From positions 248,001 to 312,000 of the forward strand of contig CADCXC010000004.1 in the NCBI GenBank assembly GCA_902806595.1: DNA of 64,000 nucleotides. The letters run 5' to 3'. The number at the start of each line of letters is the position of its first letter. Position 1 is the first letter of the stretch. The notes below the pieces were generated by a model. The model had not been told where the DNA came from. It was given only the letters and a program-made list of their open reading frames with translations, and did no database searches. Made by a program: the position numbers and the translations under genes. Positions 11,234-23,229 of the stretch are shown one piece after another. Source of the stretch: Pyrenopolyporus hunteri. Lineage: Eukaryota; Ascomycota; Sordariomycetes; Xylariales; Hypoxylaceae.

Positions 11234-12522
11234 GGTGGCTTAGGGTTATGGAGCTATGGTTTAGACGATGGTTGTGGTTGTGGTTGTGGTTATGAGATAT
11301 AATCTTAATATCACGGGCTTGGGCAGCACTTATTTATGGCTCAGGTCGTCCGTCCGCAGGTAGTGAAGTTGGGTTGGGTGTAAAATATTTTATACCGAAA
11401 GTCCAACGAATCGACGGTTCTGTTGTCTGTTCAAGTCATTCTAACATCTGGCCATAATAAAATAACTTAAAGAAGGCTTCTTAGAGTGGGTTTCATATAT
11501 ATTCGTGGAAATCCTTAATTATAGGTATGAAGATGTTGTGGTGCTATGATATTTAAGACACTGGAAATGAATTCCGCTAGTTCGATGATAATAGGGAATA
11601 CAGACGGTATCAGTACCAATACGTAGGTACCTACTACCCTGTCTTATCCCCCGGATTTCCCGCGGGAAGGAAGGGTTGGTACCTGGCGAGATACAATACT
11701 AATACAATTCCCTGTGGGTCCCACCATCTCGCCTTTTTTTTTTTTTTTTTTTTTTTTTTGGCTGGCGTTTGGTTACCTAGCTGCCTAGGTGCCTACATAG
11801 GTAGGTAAGGTACGACTGGATGATATTGGAGGTAATTATGACGTTTGGAAGGGAAGCTCGTCGGTCGCAATCCTACCTGAACTAGTGCGCAAGGATCACT
11901 GTGCATATGGAAGCCATGAACAACCAATTCAATTGCCGGCAGAACCTAGGTAGGTAGGTACTTGCTTCTCCTTCGTCCTTTACTCTTTCCGTGAGGTACG
12001 GTGTGTATTTTTCGCAGCAGGTGAGGGAGAAGAGCTTGGACCATACTAGTATAGTGTAAGCCCGCGCATTGTTCAGGTGGGTACATATGTACATAGGTAC
12101 CTACCTTATCCTCCTTCCTTTGCTGTGGACACGTAAGCAAATCCACACCTGCTATTGGCCCATTGCCGGTTCCCCAGCCAAAAACAACAAGCTATACCTG
12201 GTACGTACCGCCGCACCTACCTCACCTTACCTTCATCCCTACCTGCTTATGACATCGCGCCCATTGTGGAATTTTTCTGGAACCGCATCTCATCAGCCCT
12301 GTGGCTTTTTTTTTTCTTTGTCTTTGAAGCTTGACCAACCGCGGTTGCAAATCATTTGCCGCTGACAAGTTCCCGGTCAACCTTCCCCTACTCAATCCCG
12401 ATTTCCCTTGGACAACACATAATACCCAAGACATTTGTCATCCTGTTTCTTTGTTTTACTACCTTGAAAAGAAATACACTCAAATGTCTACATAGGTTGT
12501 CTGAAATCTACACCAATTGGCA
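11234..12522. other. Divergent intergenic region
   Basis: This 1.3-kb region lies between the divergently transcribed HIS2 (-) and the RBM26/27-like gene (+), so it should contain both promoters. It holds a 26-base T run at 11734-11759, several TACCTAGGTA-type motifs near 11615, 11770, 11945 and 12095, and pyrimidine-rich sequence before the second gene. I see no gene in it. Confidence 0.55.
11734..11759. repeat. 26-base homopolymer T tract
   Basis: An uninterrupted T run. It could be a simple repeat or the poly(A) end of a reverse-transcribed insertion in minus orientation, but I found no adjacent element or target duplication. Confidence 0.85.
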
Positions 12523-15167
12523 ATGTTATTCCCTGAGGGCGACGCGTCTCTTCTCAGGGCGTGGATCATTAGACGCCTTGCCAATACGTAAGTCACCAAA
12601 ACCCCCCTGGTCCTCCGTCCCCAGTCCTCCTCCTCCTCTTCTTCTTCTTCTCTTCTCTTCCTCTATCAGTTTGACTAACCCTTCGTTCGTTCTTCCTACC
12701 TACCAGGTCCGACGCAGACGCCGATGTCCTTGCCGATTATGTTCTAGCGCTCCTGCGACACGATGGCGATGTAGACACTATTCGTAAGATCTTTGAGGAA
12801 GAGATCCCCGATTTCCTTAGAGAGGGTATGGTATCCTTTAATGTTACTACATGTTTCTATTTTCCCTATATAGTACTCTATCCTAACCACTCCGCGGCGC
12901 ACAGATGCAGCTGCCTTTACAGATGATGTCTTCCAGGCCATCAAGTTCCGCTCGTACTTACCGGGAGCTCCTCCTGCTCCTCCAAGTGCCCGCCAAACCC
13001 TCCCACCTCCTCCGGCCGCAGCTAATATCCCTCTAATACCGCCCGTACAACCGGGTCAGCCGTATAACGCTCCCCCGGCGGCGTCAACCTTCGGTCACAA
13101 TAACTCGCGAAAGCGCTCGTACAACGACCGAGACGATAATGAGGTGGATATCATTCTATCGAGCCAGGGTTTATATCCCGGAGCTCAGCCGTATAAGCAA
13201 CCCCGAAGAGGCGGCGGCTTTTCACAGCGCGGCGGAAGATTCGATGAGACGTATAGGCCTAGGGATCAGAATGGATTTCCTGGTCTTTTCCCGCCGCCAT
13301 CTAGACCCGGCCGCTTTGGTCCGCCCTCGGCACCTTCTTTTCAGCCTGCCCAGCAGGATCAAAGCGCACCATCAGTAGTTCCTAACGGAATCATCGATAA
13401 TGTCCAGCAGCTACGGCAACTTAACGTCCCCATTCCGCAACTAACAGACCTCCCTAAACCTGTCTATTCAGGATCCATTCCTCCGCCTCACCGTAAAAGG
13501 GCCCGCTGCAGGGACTACGAGACTAGGGGCTACTGTTCTCGCGGTAGCAATTGCAAGTTTGAACACGGTGCCGACTCTTTACTGATGCCCTCGCTTCCAG
13601 GCGCTGCAGGGAATGGTGAGTGAGACTCTAGAACAGAGTAATACTTCCGTCCTTGGCTTATGTACTAATCGTAAAATAGAATACGACCCTAACAACGCAG
13701 TTTTTCCGATGCCGCTCATGGCTCCTCAACATCAACCCCATGGATTCCAGTCTATGAATATGCCTCCCTTTCCGACAATGCCCACAACTAATCGTCGAGA
13801 ACCCAATAAACAGCGACGTGGAAAAGGCCGACCAGCCATTGCTGCTAACGGCCCGATGCATGATAAGACAAAGACATCTATCGTAGTCCAAAACATCCCT
13901 AGCGGACACTTTAGTGAGGAGAAAGTGCGAGAGTACTTTTCTCAATTTGGTACTATTATGGATGTTTCCATGCAGGGACCTGACCGCCTCGCCATTATCA
14001 AATTTGATACCTGGGATGCGGCCAACGCGGCTTGGAGCTCGCCGAAAGTGATTTTCGACAACCGGTTCGTGAAGGTGTTTTGGCATAAGGAAGAGGAAGA
14101 GACTGGAGTTGCTCCGGTAAACGGGAAAGCTGGAAACATGGCGAAGAACGGGGCCGGTAACGGCAAAACAGCCCCGGACGAGAGCAGTCCGGCGGAACCT
14201 TTTGATATGGAGGAATTTATGCGCAAACAGGAAGAGGCGCAGAAGGCCTACGACGAGAAGTCTAAGAAGCGGCAAGAAGTGGACTGCGAGCTCCAGGAGT
14301 TGGAAACCCGTCAGAAGGAACTCCTCGCGAAACAGCTCGAGGAGAAGCGTAAGCTCCAAGCCAAGCTCGCCGAGAAAGGTGCGAAAGAGGCTACTTCAGA
14401 GGCCGAGGATAGCACTACGAAGAAGCCCACGTCCCAAACGGAGGCTCTTCGGGCCCAATTAGCAGCGCTTCAAGAAGAGGCCAACGTCTTGGGAATCGAT
14501 CCGGACGCTATGCAAGACGATTCGTTGTGGGCTGCTCGAGGTCGGGGTAGAGGTAGCCGGGGCTATCGCGGCCGTGGGCGCTATCCTCCGCGAGGCTTCC
14601 GGGGTGGATATATTCATCAAGGCAGGGGGAGCATAGAGGCTATACACGCCGCCTACGCTGCATATTCCTTGGACAATAGGCCAAAGATTATTGCACTCTC
14701 CGGAGTAGATTTCACAAATCCAGAGAAGGATGAGGCGCTCCGACAATATCTCTTCGTAAGTGTCTGGATTCTCGGGTTCGAGGCTGTGGCTAACCTGATA
14801 ATAGGGCATCGGCGAGTTCAAGGATATTCACGCAGAACCTGGCGTAACCCATATCACCTTCAAGGATCGTAAGACGGCGGAGCAGTTTATGTTTGGCGTA
14901 TCTGCCAAGAACGCCGTTCCCGGACTCGACGACAAGGTTGAGATTAGCTGGGCTACGTCTGCGCCCCAGTCTGAGACGAAGACCACCGCTGACGGTGATG
15001 TATCGATGGGTGGGGGTGCAGAGGATGAGCATGTGGGCAGAGATAAGACCAGCGCCGAGGGCAGTAGTGCGACCATCGAGCTGGAGGAGGGAGAAGTTGG
15101 CGACTCCCATGGTCACGATCAACACGATATGGACTATGAAGCGGGTGAAGATTGGGGCATTTCCTAA
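12523..15167 (+). CDS. CCCH/RRM RNA-binding protein, RBM26/27 (Rmn1) type
   Basis: Five exons, 12523-12587, 12707-12825, 12905-13615, 13680-14755 and 14805-15167, give 777 residues with all phases consistent. The N-terminal ~80 residues look like the PWI-type helical domain of RBM26/27. A CCCH finger (C-x8-C-x5-C-x3-H) lies near 262-282, RRM1 near 362-435 (VVQNIP, IIKF cores), a charged coiled coil near 474-535, an RGG-rich stretch near 585-620 and RRM2 near 633-710, split by the last intron. The tail is acidic. Human RBM26/27 and fission yeast Rmn1 work with the Mtl1/MTR4-Red1 type complexes that hand nuclear RNAs to the exosome; that role is inferred. Introns 1 and 2 carry CTAAC branch sites. 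Confidence 0.85.
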
Positions 15168-15813
15168 ACGGGAAGATGTCAGTTACATTCATGAAAATGG
15201 ATGTGTTGTATACTAGATTTTGAGGGTTGTTGTGCAAGTGTTGTGACAACGGCCCTCTCAAAGGTATCTATGCTCTTGCAGGGGCGGTTGAAGACCTGCC
15301 AAGCACGGTTCGCGAGTAGGGCGAGGCGTTCTCGCAACGTTCGCATTAAAACACTACGTGTATTGATCCCTTAAGGGCTTGGTTAAGCTACGTCCGCGGT
15401 ATCCGTAAATTGTGCTTCCGAGTTGACCAGCCACGAATTAATGATATGCGTTATAATACAGGATTGTCTTTATATGTTGCTTACCAGCCCCTTTTTACTT
15501 TACGCAGGCAGCCCTTCCAGAAGACTTATTTCGTTTATTCGACGAGCCGTTAACTCACTGCTCTCTAATCACAATTCGAGGTGGCTCAGGTGTAGGAGTA
15601 ACCTCCTTGAACACGTTCTCTATACTTCACGACCCATTTCAGAAACCTTGAGTAAAATGTTGAGTATGAGCGTATGTCCACACAGATTATTTCCTTAACC
15701 GAATGTGGCGGTGGAAATGATGTGACTTTCCCACGTCTAACGCCCCGTTAAATTTTACATTTTAATATCCGGACGACAAAAGCTGTATGGTCCATTCTTG
15801 ATACCCCTATCTA
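15168..15813. other. Short convergent intergenic region
   Basis: These 646 bases separate the 3' ends of the RBM26/27-like gene (+) and the oxidoreductase gene (-). Both 3' UTRs must lie here. I see no further gene or repeat. Confidence 0.6.
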
Positions 15814-17044
15814 TTAATCTTCTATGTCGTCCTCAGCTTGTAGATCATGTGCTAGGCCTGCGGCTACGGTAGTACCCATCATGGTAGCCATAGACACGGC
15901 CTTGAGCATCGTGGCACAATCACCGGCCGCGTAGACCCCGGGCACGTTCGTACTGTAGAACGGTGGCTGGGCGTCGATGTGGCCCTGCGGCGTTAGCTTT
16001 ACGCCCAGGTCCGTTGCAAATGTGCCGTTAAGCTCGAAGGCCGGTGCATGGGCCTGATAGAAGTTTCGTGTTAGCTAGTGCCTCGTTGCGATATGAAAAG
16101 GGAGTGGGGGGGGGTATATTCACCAAGAATGCTTCCTTATTCACAGTCCCGTCATCAAGTGAGACTAAGACTCCTGCCTTGCCCTCTACATCTGGGTCTT
16201 TCGCCAGGCGTACAACGCGGCGGTTTTCGACTTGGAATTTACGAGTACTTTTGAGTTGGGCGCGGATCCGGGCTCCCAGATCCTCGTCTCCGTCCGTATA
16301 TACAGTGATGCGGCCCGCGAGCCTAGCTGCCATACGCGCAATTACCGGTGCCATCAACGGCGCAGCGCTACCACCGCCGCCTCCCAACATAGGTCCCGTC
16401 GCCAGAACACCTGCGGAGGCGGAGCCCCGTTCCTCGAAGCCGTGACAGAAGAGGCAGTGGAAGCTGAAAACTCTATTAGTCGTCGGATCATACTAGAGGG
16501 GGGAAAGAGACATAGAAGGGAAGGGAAGAAGAGGAGACAGATAGACGTAAAGAAGGCGAAAAGACGAAACTTACATTCCATACCCCCACAACTCCGCGTA
16601 GCCCTCGGGCGTCGCAGGCATGACATCCCTGACGCCCATAGCCAGCACAAGCTTCCTACCCGGATGCTTCTGGCCCTCAACGTCCACAACCTCGAACCTA
16701 GTCCCTCCGCTCCCCTTCCCCCCCTCCTCGCCATCTTCATCATCGCCATCCTCTATCCTGCGAACGCTCGCGACGCCGACGTCGCGGAACCGGATGCCCG
16801 CGGCCGCGGCGTACCGGGCCTCGAGGTCGGCGCGGGCGCGGGCCCGGAACGCCGCCGGGTCCGCGTGGTCCCAGCCGGCGACGTTGTGCATGTGCGCGGC
16901 GCGCGCGTTCCGGAACGCGCCGTGGCTGAAGACCGTCGCGCTGTGCAGTTGCCGCGCCAGGGCGCCCGCGCAGGAGAGGCCCGCGGGGCCGCCGCCGAGG
17001 ATGAGGACGTCGACTAGGGGGTTGGTGGCGGTGGCGGTCGTCAT
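15814..17044 (-). CDS. FAD-dependent thioredoxin-reductase-like oxidoreductase (GliT-like fold)
   Basis: Three exons, 17044-16575, 16463-16124 and 16053-15814, give 349 residues, close to the length of GliT-type enzymes. Residues 17-22 (GGGPAG) form the FAD Rossmann motif; Cys160-Leu-Phe-Cys163 followed by HGFEERG is the redox centre; a glycine-rich segment lies about 10-20 residues later in the NADPH domain; VYAAGDC near 310-316 is the second FAD-binding motif. The exon 2 acceptor was chosen so that IFHCLFCHGFEERG is read, as in relatives. Relatives oxidise dithiols or act as thioredoxin reductases; a few protect producers of epidithiodiketopiperazines. No non-ribosomal peptide synthetase or other cluster gene is next to it, so a general redox role is likelier. 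The first exon is very GC-rich. Confidence 0.85.
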
Positions 17045-17649
17045 GGTTGGTTGTTCTAGGATTTCAGGAGGCGATGTTTGGGGTGGATGGGCTGTGTGAT
17101 GAGCGCGGTAGGGTCTGGAGTTATAAGGTCGGGAGACGTGAGTGATTGCTGTGGGATGGGATCGAGTGGTTTATGGGGGAGTTGCGAGGGCCTTTATACT
17201 GCCTCTAAAGGCCAAAAGATCCTGGGTGTACTTATTTGGTTCACTCTCGATCCTTGCGCTACTCGTTGGTTTACCACTAGTAGCATCGTATCGGAGACTT
17301 ATATCGGAGACTTTCCTCGTAGGTGCTGGAGTATGCATTTTGCATCCATCGCGGCATAGGTTTTTCTGACTTTTGATCCACAATAGGAATAAACATTTAT
17401 TAAATATCTAGCGACAGTCGTTATCTATATCCGGTATCCTCATACCCGCTAAGCCTCAGCATCTCTCTCGGCTTTGTCTCCGGGTGGGTCCTAAAAGTTG
17501 CCGCCGTAAATCGTTAAGTCGCCGGTTGCAGGATCCACTGCCGGTGTAGCTTCAGGGGTAAAGGTCAACTCGTATACAATGATAATAGCTCTTAATCAAT
17601 GGGTTAGGTAATTCCATATTTATACACCCTCCTCGCGTTAAGTTGGGTA
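17045..17649. other. Intergenic region
   Basis: About 600 bases upstream of the oxidoreductase start, containing its promoter, and running into the decayed gene on the same strand. I see no other gene. Confidence 0.5.
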
Positions 17650-18291
17650 TTAATAAAAGGTAGGCATTTCCTGTACATCTAAATGTCCCCTTTTTTCATT
17701 ACTATCATCTGCCGTCGCGAACCCGAAATCCTCCTCGTGCCTCCACCAACCATTATCGTACTTCCATAAGCTCAATCCCAACGGCCGCGCCCGGACAACC
17801 ATCGGGTCCAAAGCCCCGTCGTAGTCCCTCGAGACACTACGTTACAACCTCCGGGCCGCCCACCTGGTTCATCAGCGTGTAGTGGCCACCAAAGGCACCG
17901 CGATCCTGCCGGCTCAACGTACCGCGCCACTTCTACTGGAATCCCTTCACTAGATTCCCCACCGGCTCTAGGCACTGAACCGGAGAGGGCGCGGAACAGA
18001 GAGAATGAGCGGCGACTCGGAGAAGCGAGGGAGGGTAGTACCGCTCGCGTAGCGAGCACATGGTTAGGCGGTGCGCAGAATCCATCTGTAGTGAGGACGT
18101 GGTAAGTTTCCTCTCCTTCGGGGGCGGTCGTCCATAGCCTGTGGCTCTCGCGCCGGTGGCGGGAAGCGGCGGAGGTCTTCGTTGAGAGTGGGCATTCGCT
18201 TATTGAGCTTGACGGGGTACTTGTGGAGTTCATTCTTACGGATCTCAAGAGCCGGGTGGGAATAGTCATTTAATGATCTCGATGGAAGCAA
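17650..18291 (-). pseudogene. Decayed gene of unknown family
   Basis: Reading the minus strand from ATG 18291-18289, coding-like sequence appears in turn in different frames. One frame (SHPALEIRKNELHKYPVKLN...) runs to about 18120. A second continues with EGEETYHVLTTDGF. A third gives GAFGGHYTLMNQVGGPEVVT near 17910-17840, closed by an in-frame stop. A frame opening just afterwards carries DYDGALDPMVV and LWKYDNGWWRHEEDFGFA and ends at TAA 17652-17650. The pieces have protein-like composition, but no GT-AG introns join them neatly, so I read this as a gene with several small indels. I do not recognise the family. An unusual multi-intron gene is the alternative. Confidence 0.4.
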
Positions 18292-19153
18292 TGACTTATT
18301 CGAGGATTTTGTTCCTAAGTATCTGCCACGTAGCTAGCGGATCGGAAGATATATAGAGGGCATGAGACGCCATGATGTGAACGAGTGGCTGCTAGAGGCG
18401 TTATTTAATCTCGAGTATGGCCGCTGTATTAGTTTGTGGTGGTTACAGGTTGGCCGTGAATAGATTCGTTGATTTCTCGTGAATGTTCTCGTTCCATGCA
18501 ACTGAAGTGGGATACGCATACGGGCCGGGTTTCCATGTGTAGAGCCCCATTAGGCAGGCCTACGTCGTCATTTGGAAGAGCCTTCGTCTTCACTACCAAT
18601 AACTTTGTGATACTGAAGGGTACAAGGCTACGTAGGCGGTGTTGGTACTACAGGTGCAGGTGGCAGTGGGGAGTGGTCTCGGTTGGAGGCTACGTCGTGA
18701 TAGGCGTTCTAGTCCTCGAAGGGAGCCCCTAATAATGCCTCATGGTATCGCGCGAGTAAAATTGGTAGGCTGATCGCCGCAGTTCTAAGAATATGTATGC
18801 ACGCCGTGCCAATAGGGACCATTCGACTAATGCGACTTGGGCTTTGACTTGGGCTTAGACTTGCGGTAAAAAAGGGTTTCTGCAGCCTGATACTTTCTTA
18901 CTCTTTCCCCTTCTCCCGGCCTACCTACGTCTACCTATCCGTTTTTATTCCCCGCCTTCTTTTCGTATTCTTCTCTCCTTTCACATTCTCAAGAGGCAGG
19001 AATACACCTATAGACCCTGCCAAAAGACCGACCATATAGTAAGAAAAATAGCTACACTATTGCGCGAGCTACCTCACTAACTAGGCCTTTAGCCTAGGTA
19101 TACATACTAAATGAGGACGAAGAGACATCCTGCACACCACCTATGTCTACAAC
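18292..19153. other. Intergenic region, promoter of the ankyrin-type gene
   Basis: No supported gene. Pyrimidine-rich sequence at about 18900-18985 precedes the start at 19154, typical of a fungal core promoter region. Confidence 0.5.
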
Positions 19154-22100
19154 ATGGGGGATCCATTATCCACTACTGCTAGCATCGCCGGCCTCATCTC
19201 TCTCGGCATGACGGTGTCGGGAGGACTCGTTGAATACTGTAAAGCGTACAGATCGCAGGATGCAGATCTTGAGCGGCTAACGTATCACGCCAACGAGCTT
19301 AAGTCTCTTGTTAGCCTCATAGAGACCCGAACTTCCGGGTCACAAAGCCCGGATGGAGACGTTGGTCAATCGCTACAGAAATGCCGAGACGCCTGCGATG
19401 GCTGTCTATCCGAATTTAAACGGTTGAACGCTAAGTACGCCGGCTCGATGCTCAGCCACGGTTTTAAAGGGCGCAGCCGAAAGATGATGAACCGCTTGAA
19501 GTATCCCTTTGCTAAGGATGAGTTTGGTAATCTCCGATCTCAACTTCTGGAATTCAGGGCCATGCTACTGGGACATGTGCAACTGGTTACATTGTAGGTA
19601 TCACGGCGATGTCACGGCGTTAATCCGCTTTGCTGACATCTATTACAAAGGGATCTTACGCGTGACATGAGGAGTGTCACAATCTCCGAAACCGCGAAGA
19701 CTACCAGAGCGTTTCAGTTGATGGGGAAGCAGATTCGATCCTCAGTTAGCCATGATATCCAGGAGGCCGAGAAGAACGTGACTGCTTTTGTAGACACACA
19801 GCTGCGTTCTCTATCAAATCGAGAAAACGAGAGTCGGGAAAAGCAGTCTCTGGACCTCGTAGGCCGCCTCGACCAACGATTAGACCCCATAATGGCTCTG
19901 CTTCAATCGATTGCGAGGGACACGCAAGCTAAGAGCCAAGAGATACCAGTCGAGCCGAAGGCGGGCGGCATGTACCGGGATGGGAGCCCCGGCAGCAGGG
20001 CATCCTCGAGAATCCCGGAGGGGGATTTGCTCGGGTCCCTCTGCACCTGTCTAAGGACGCTCCAGAGAGGCTCGGGCATGCAGCACCAAAAAGGGTGTAA
20101 GCTGTCCTTCCTTAATCGCAAGAAACGATCCTTCAACATACAAACCAGAGCGTTCGGTTGGTCCTTGAGGGCGGGATTGGTGATTGAATACTGTCAAATG
20201 GCATGGGCGCGCGACTGGCGAATACACCCGAATTTAACATGTCGGAGGGCTGTGTCATCGAATGCGCCTGCGTTTAGGGTGATTCGGAAAACAAGATGTC
20301 TTCTGGACAGAGCAGCAACCGCACAACAGGACGAAAATATATTGCAGGGCTGTTTAGTTGAGCTGCAACAGATCTTTGCGAGTGGCAGAGGATGGCCGAC
20401 GGATACCGCTATTGACGGATGGAACCTGTTGCACGTACGTCACCTAACCTCAGGCTCCATCTCGGGCCGCGTCGTTAACGATGGAATAGGACGCCATTAT
20501 TTCTTTCGCGGGCTGCGAAATACGTATATGGAATCAATCACATCCCATGTGGACATTTCTTCGGGCTCTATTGTCGTTGGGCGTACCCCTCAACGATATG
20601 ACCCACGGGTCTTCGTAAGCTAGACTACCACCAGGTGGCTGATATAGGCTAGAGAAACTGATAGCGATATTGCAGGACTCCGTTGGACTTCGTACTAACA
20701 CACTGTCCTCAGTCGCCTAGTATTTCTAATCTCGTTACGAACTTCGTAGATGTGGACGCCGTCCTTTTTATTGAGGGGGTGGACTACAGAAGCGTTACGA
20801 TGTTGTTATATCTTGCGATCCCCGATATATTCGAGGGCACGTCCATCTATTCCCGTTCTACTCTCTACAAAGCTAATCGTACAAGTATTTAACCCCACCG
20901 AATTCCTCCATAAAGTGATTCGTCGTGCAGAATCCGACGTAGCCAAGTTACTTCGCGACGACGCTTCCTTATTACACCAGAAAACCACGAGGAGCCTAAC
21001 GGCGTTCCACCTAGCTGCCAACTGGCCTCGTGGCCTTTCCATTTTGGCCCAATTCGCAGGCGGCTCCATTCAAGCCTTAGTCAGTGCCGAAGACGATGAT
21101 GGTTATTCCGCCTTGGATTACGCTTTGGACTTACAGAACATCGAATCTATCGAGACACTGCTTAATTTAGGGCCGAGGTTACCTTGGGGAACGCTTCAGA
21201 GAGTACTCATAAATATAAAACACTTAGAGGCCTCGCCAAAAGCGAAGGATATTGCGCGTATGGTTAGCGAATGCCTCGCTCAACAACGGGCGGAGTTGTT
21301 GCGGCTCGCCTTGCGGTATCTTCCTATTGATATGGTCAAACGCCTCGGTTTAGATGAAAACACCCTTCTCGATGCCAAGGCACTCGACGTTGCTCGAGCC
21401 ATACGGGAGCGACATATCCCGCTTCCCATAATCTACGATTGCATTGAACCGGGTTCGATATTCTGCACGCCTTACATGACTCGCCTTTTCGCTGAGGAAT
21501 TATTCATGGCTGGATTCCGCGAGCCGGACGAGAAGCTTCACGGTTACACTCCATTGATGGTCATGCCGGATTACTCATTTATGGAACACTTCACCACTTA
21601 TTTCGAGATGATCCATTGGTTTCTGGGACGTGATGCTGACCTATATGCCCCAATCCCCGCATCGGGTCACTCCTTTTTCTATCCAGGGAGCGAACCAGCC
21701 TACTTGACTATTCACCGCGTAGCACAAATGCTTGGTTGTTCATTAGCATACTCGTCAAAGAAATACGAACTTGAAGAAAAATTGACCAGGGGACAGCAAC
21801 TTCAATTGTCAAGGCTTCTCAAGGATGAGGTTACGGACTGTTGCCTCTGCTACTGTGTCACTAACGGATGCACACCGCTTTCTAAATTTACTCGTGCATT
21901 TTTCAAAGGCGAGCCATGGGACTTATCAGAGCGGCTGTACCAACTAGAGCTACTAGGCCTGGATGAGCAGTTAAGATTAGACCGCGACGGAGATGGATTC
22001 ACACTCGCTTTCCTCCGAGTCGCCACATTCGATATGCTGGGCATGCAACACACATGCTGCGAATACAAAACGAAATTTAACTTAGAGCACGTTGCGGACG

Positions 22101-22345
22101 CGACTTTGATCCAACTCAGAGAGCCGGAAGAAATCAGCGAGATACGAGATGAGGACCGATATTCGGCGGAATTATTAGACGATCTGATGGAGGAGTTCAG
22201 GGCAAAGCTTGTAGAACTGAATATACCGTTACTGAGATTTCTTGAAGAATACTGGATGCCTCGGATGGATGAGTTAGAGGACCAGCGGGACTTGTCGATG
22301 GAAGATGTGTACGGCATAAGGGAGGCCGGTGTTGTGCTAGAATAG
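19154..22345 (+). CDS. Fungal STAND-type N-terminal domain protein with ankyrin-like repeats
   Basis: Exons 19154-19593, 19651-20434, 20490-20614 and 20676 onward to 22345 give about 990-1005 residues. The first ~100 residues (MGDPLSTTASIAGLISLGM, then a helical stretch) match the fungal N-terminal domain found on many STAND/NLR-like proteins. Middle segments LLHDAI, LLSLGVPLND and STPLDFVL and the later SLTAFHLAANW and YSALDYALDLQNIESIETLL look like degenerate ankyrin repeats. No NACHT or NB-ARC P-loop is present. Intron 2 (20435-20489) and intron 3 (20615-20675) were placed because they restore these repeat motifs. Between 20793 and 20945 the reading frame must shift by one: a GTATTT-GCAG intron (20885-20930), another weak intron, or a true frameshift. 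Function is unknown; relatives are linked to self/non-self or immune-like sensing. Confidence 0.7.
19594..19650 (+). other. Intron 1 of the ankyrin-type gene
   Basis: A 57-nt intron with GTAGGT donor, CTGAC branch site about 15 bases before the acceptor and AAAG acceptor. It joins TT to G, making Leu147, and keeps the following frame open. Confidence 0.75.
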
Positions 22346-23085
22346 CTGTTAGGGTTACCTACCTAGGTAGGTATCTAAGTATTTATAGATTCCGCCTCCA
22401 CAACTGTTATCTAGCGTTCCTTTACATGAATGAGTAGGTAGTTGTTCTGACGTCTTGTATCTAGGTAGATAGGTAGGTAGGTAGGTAGGTAGGTACCCGG
22501 GTAGCTTGGAAAACTTATTAGAAGACGGAAATCACTAGTTAGATGGCACCTTTTAGCTGATTTATAGATATTATACAGTCAATATTTCTCTATCCTGGTC
22601 ATATTAGGTCTGGTAATAAATATTTAACCACCTTGTTCTTTTTATATCTCGCCCTGAAGTCGCTGCCTAGCCTAACACTGCGCAATAAGCTATGGGGAAC
22701 TCCTATTCACCCTACAGCATGATGTTATCCATATGTGTATACTGCTTCCCCGAGCATGAGTAAGAATGATAGGGTTAGGTACTCACTCTCTACAACCACA
22801 CATCCTTGTGTACGCCCCAACGTGCAGCACGTCACCTAAGACATTAGCGAAGAAGCTACGTGGCTCAGTAGATTGCGACTTCGAGTGGCTTAATAGGGGC
22901 TAACGGGTTTGGTATAAATTTACCATAGAGTCAACCTTTAGGTAATTCTAACAATCATGAGAACTCTTTCCGCCCAGAACTATCTTCTACGAATTGCAAA
23001 TTACTCACACTTCACAAACATTTAGCCATACTCATATCGACCTGCATCGTATTCTCCAAAATCCGACAGGGAGCACACTTCAAAA
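22346..23085. other. Intergenic region with GGTA repeat and TATA box
   Basis: Contains TACCTAGGTAGG-type motifs just after the ankyrin-type gene, a GGTA microsatellite at 22461-22496 and a TATAAA at 22913-22918 that may serve the small gene at 23086. No other gene seen. Confidence 0.55.
22461..22496. repeat. (GGTA)n microsatellite
   Basis: Tandem GGTA units, the first imperfect. The same unit recurs across the intergenic DNA of this island as TACCTAGGTA-like palindromes. Confidence 0.85.
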
Positions 23086-23229
23086 ATGTCGATCTCACCT
23101 TGCTACCACTGCGGTACAGAATACTCACACACGTGGAAAGATGAGTGCAACGAGTGTAACGCCAGCCCGTTTATGGCGTGCAACCACCCAAATTGCGGGA
23201 ATGGCGCCGGGACGCACACACCACGATAG
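23086..23229 (+). CDS. 47-residue CxxC microprotein, putative zinc ribbon
   Basis: A short frame from ATG 23086 to TAG 23227-23229. The peptide has six cysteines at 6, 9, 21, 24, 32 and 37: two CxxC knuckles (CYHC and CNEC) 11 residues apart, then C-x4-C, with histidines between. This spacing would suit one zinc ribbon, perhaps with a second site. There is no signal peptide, so a secreted disulfide-rich effector is less likely. Support for a real gene: an A at -3 in a clean AAAA context before ATG, a TATAAA at 22913-22918, and a CA-rich leader. I do not recognise a family. It stands alone between the ankyrin-type gene and the secreted protein. Confidence 0.5.
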   Translation: MSISPCYHCGTEYSHTWKDECNECNASPFMACNHPNCGNGAGTHTPR

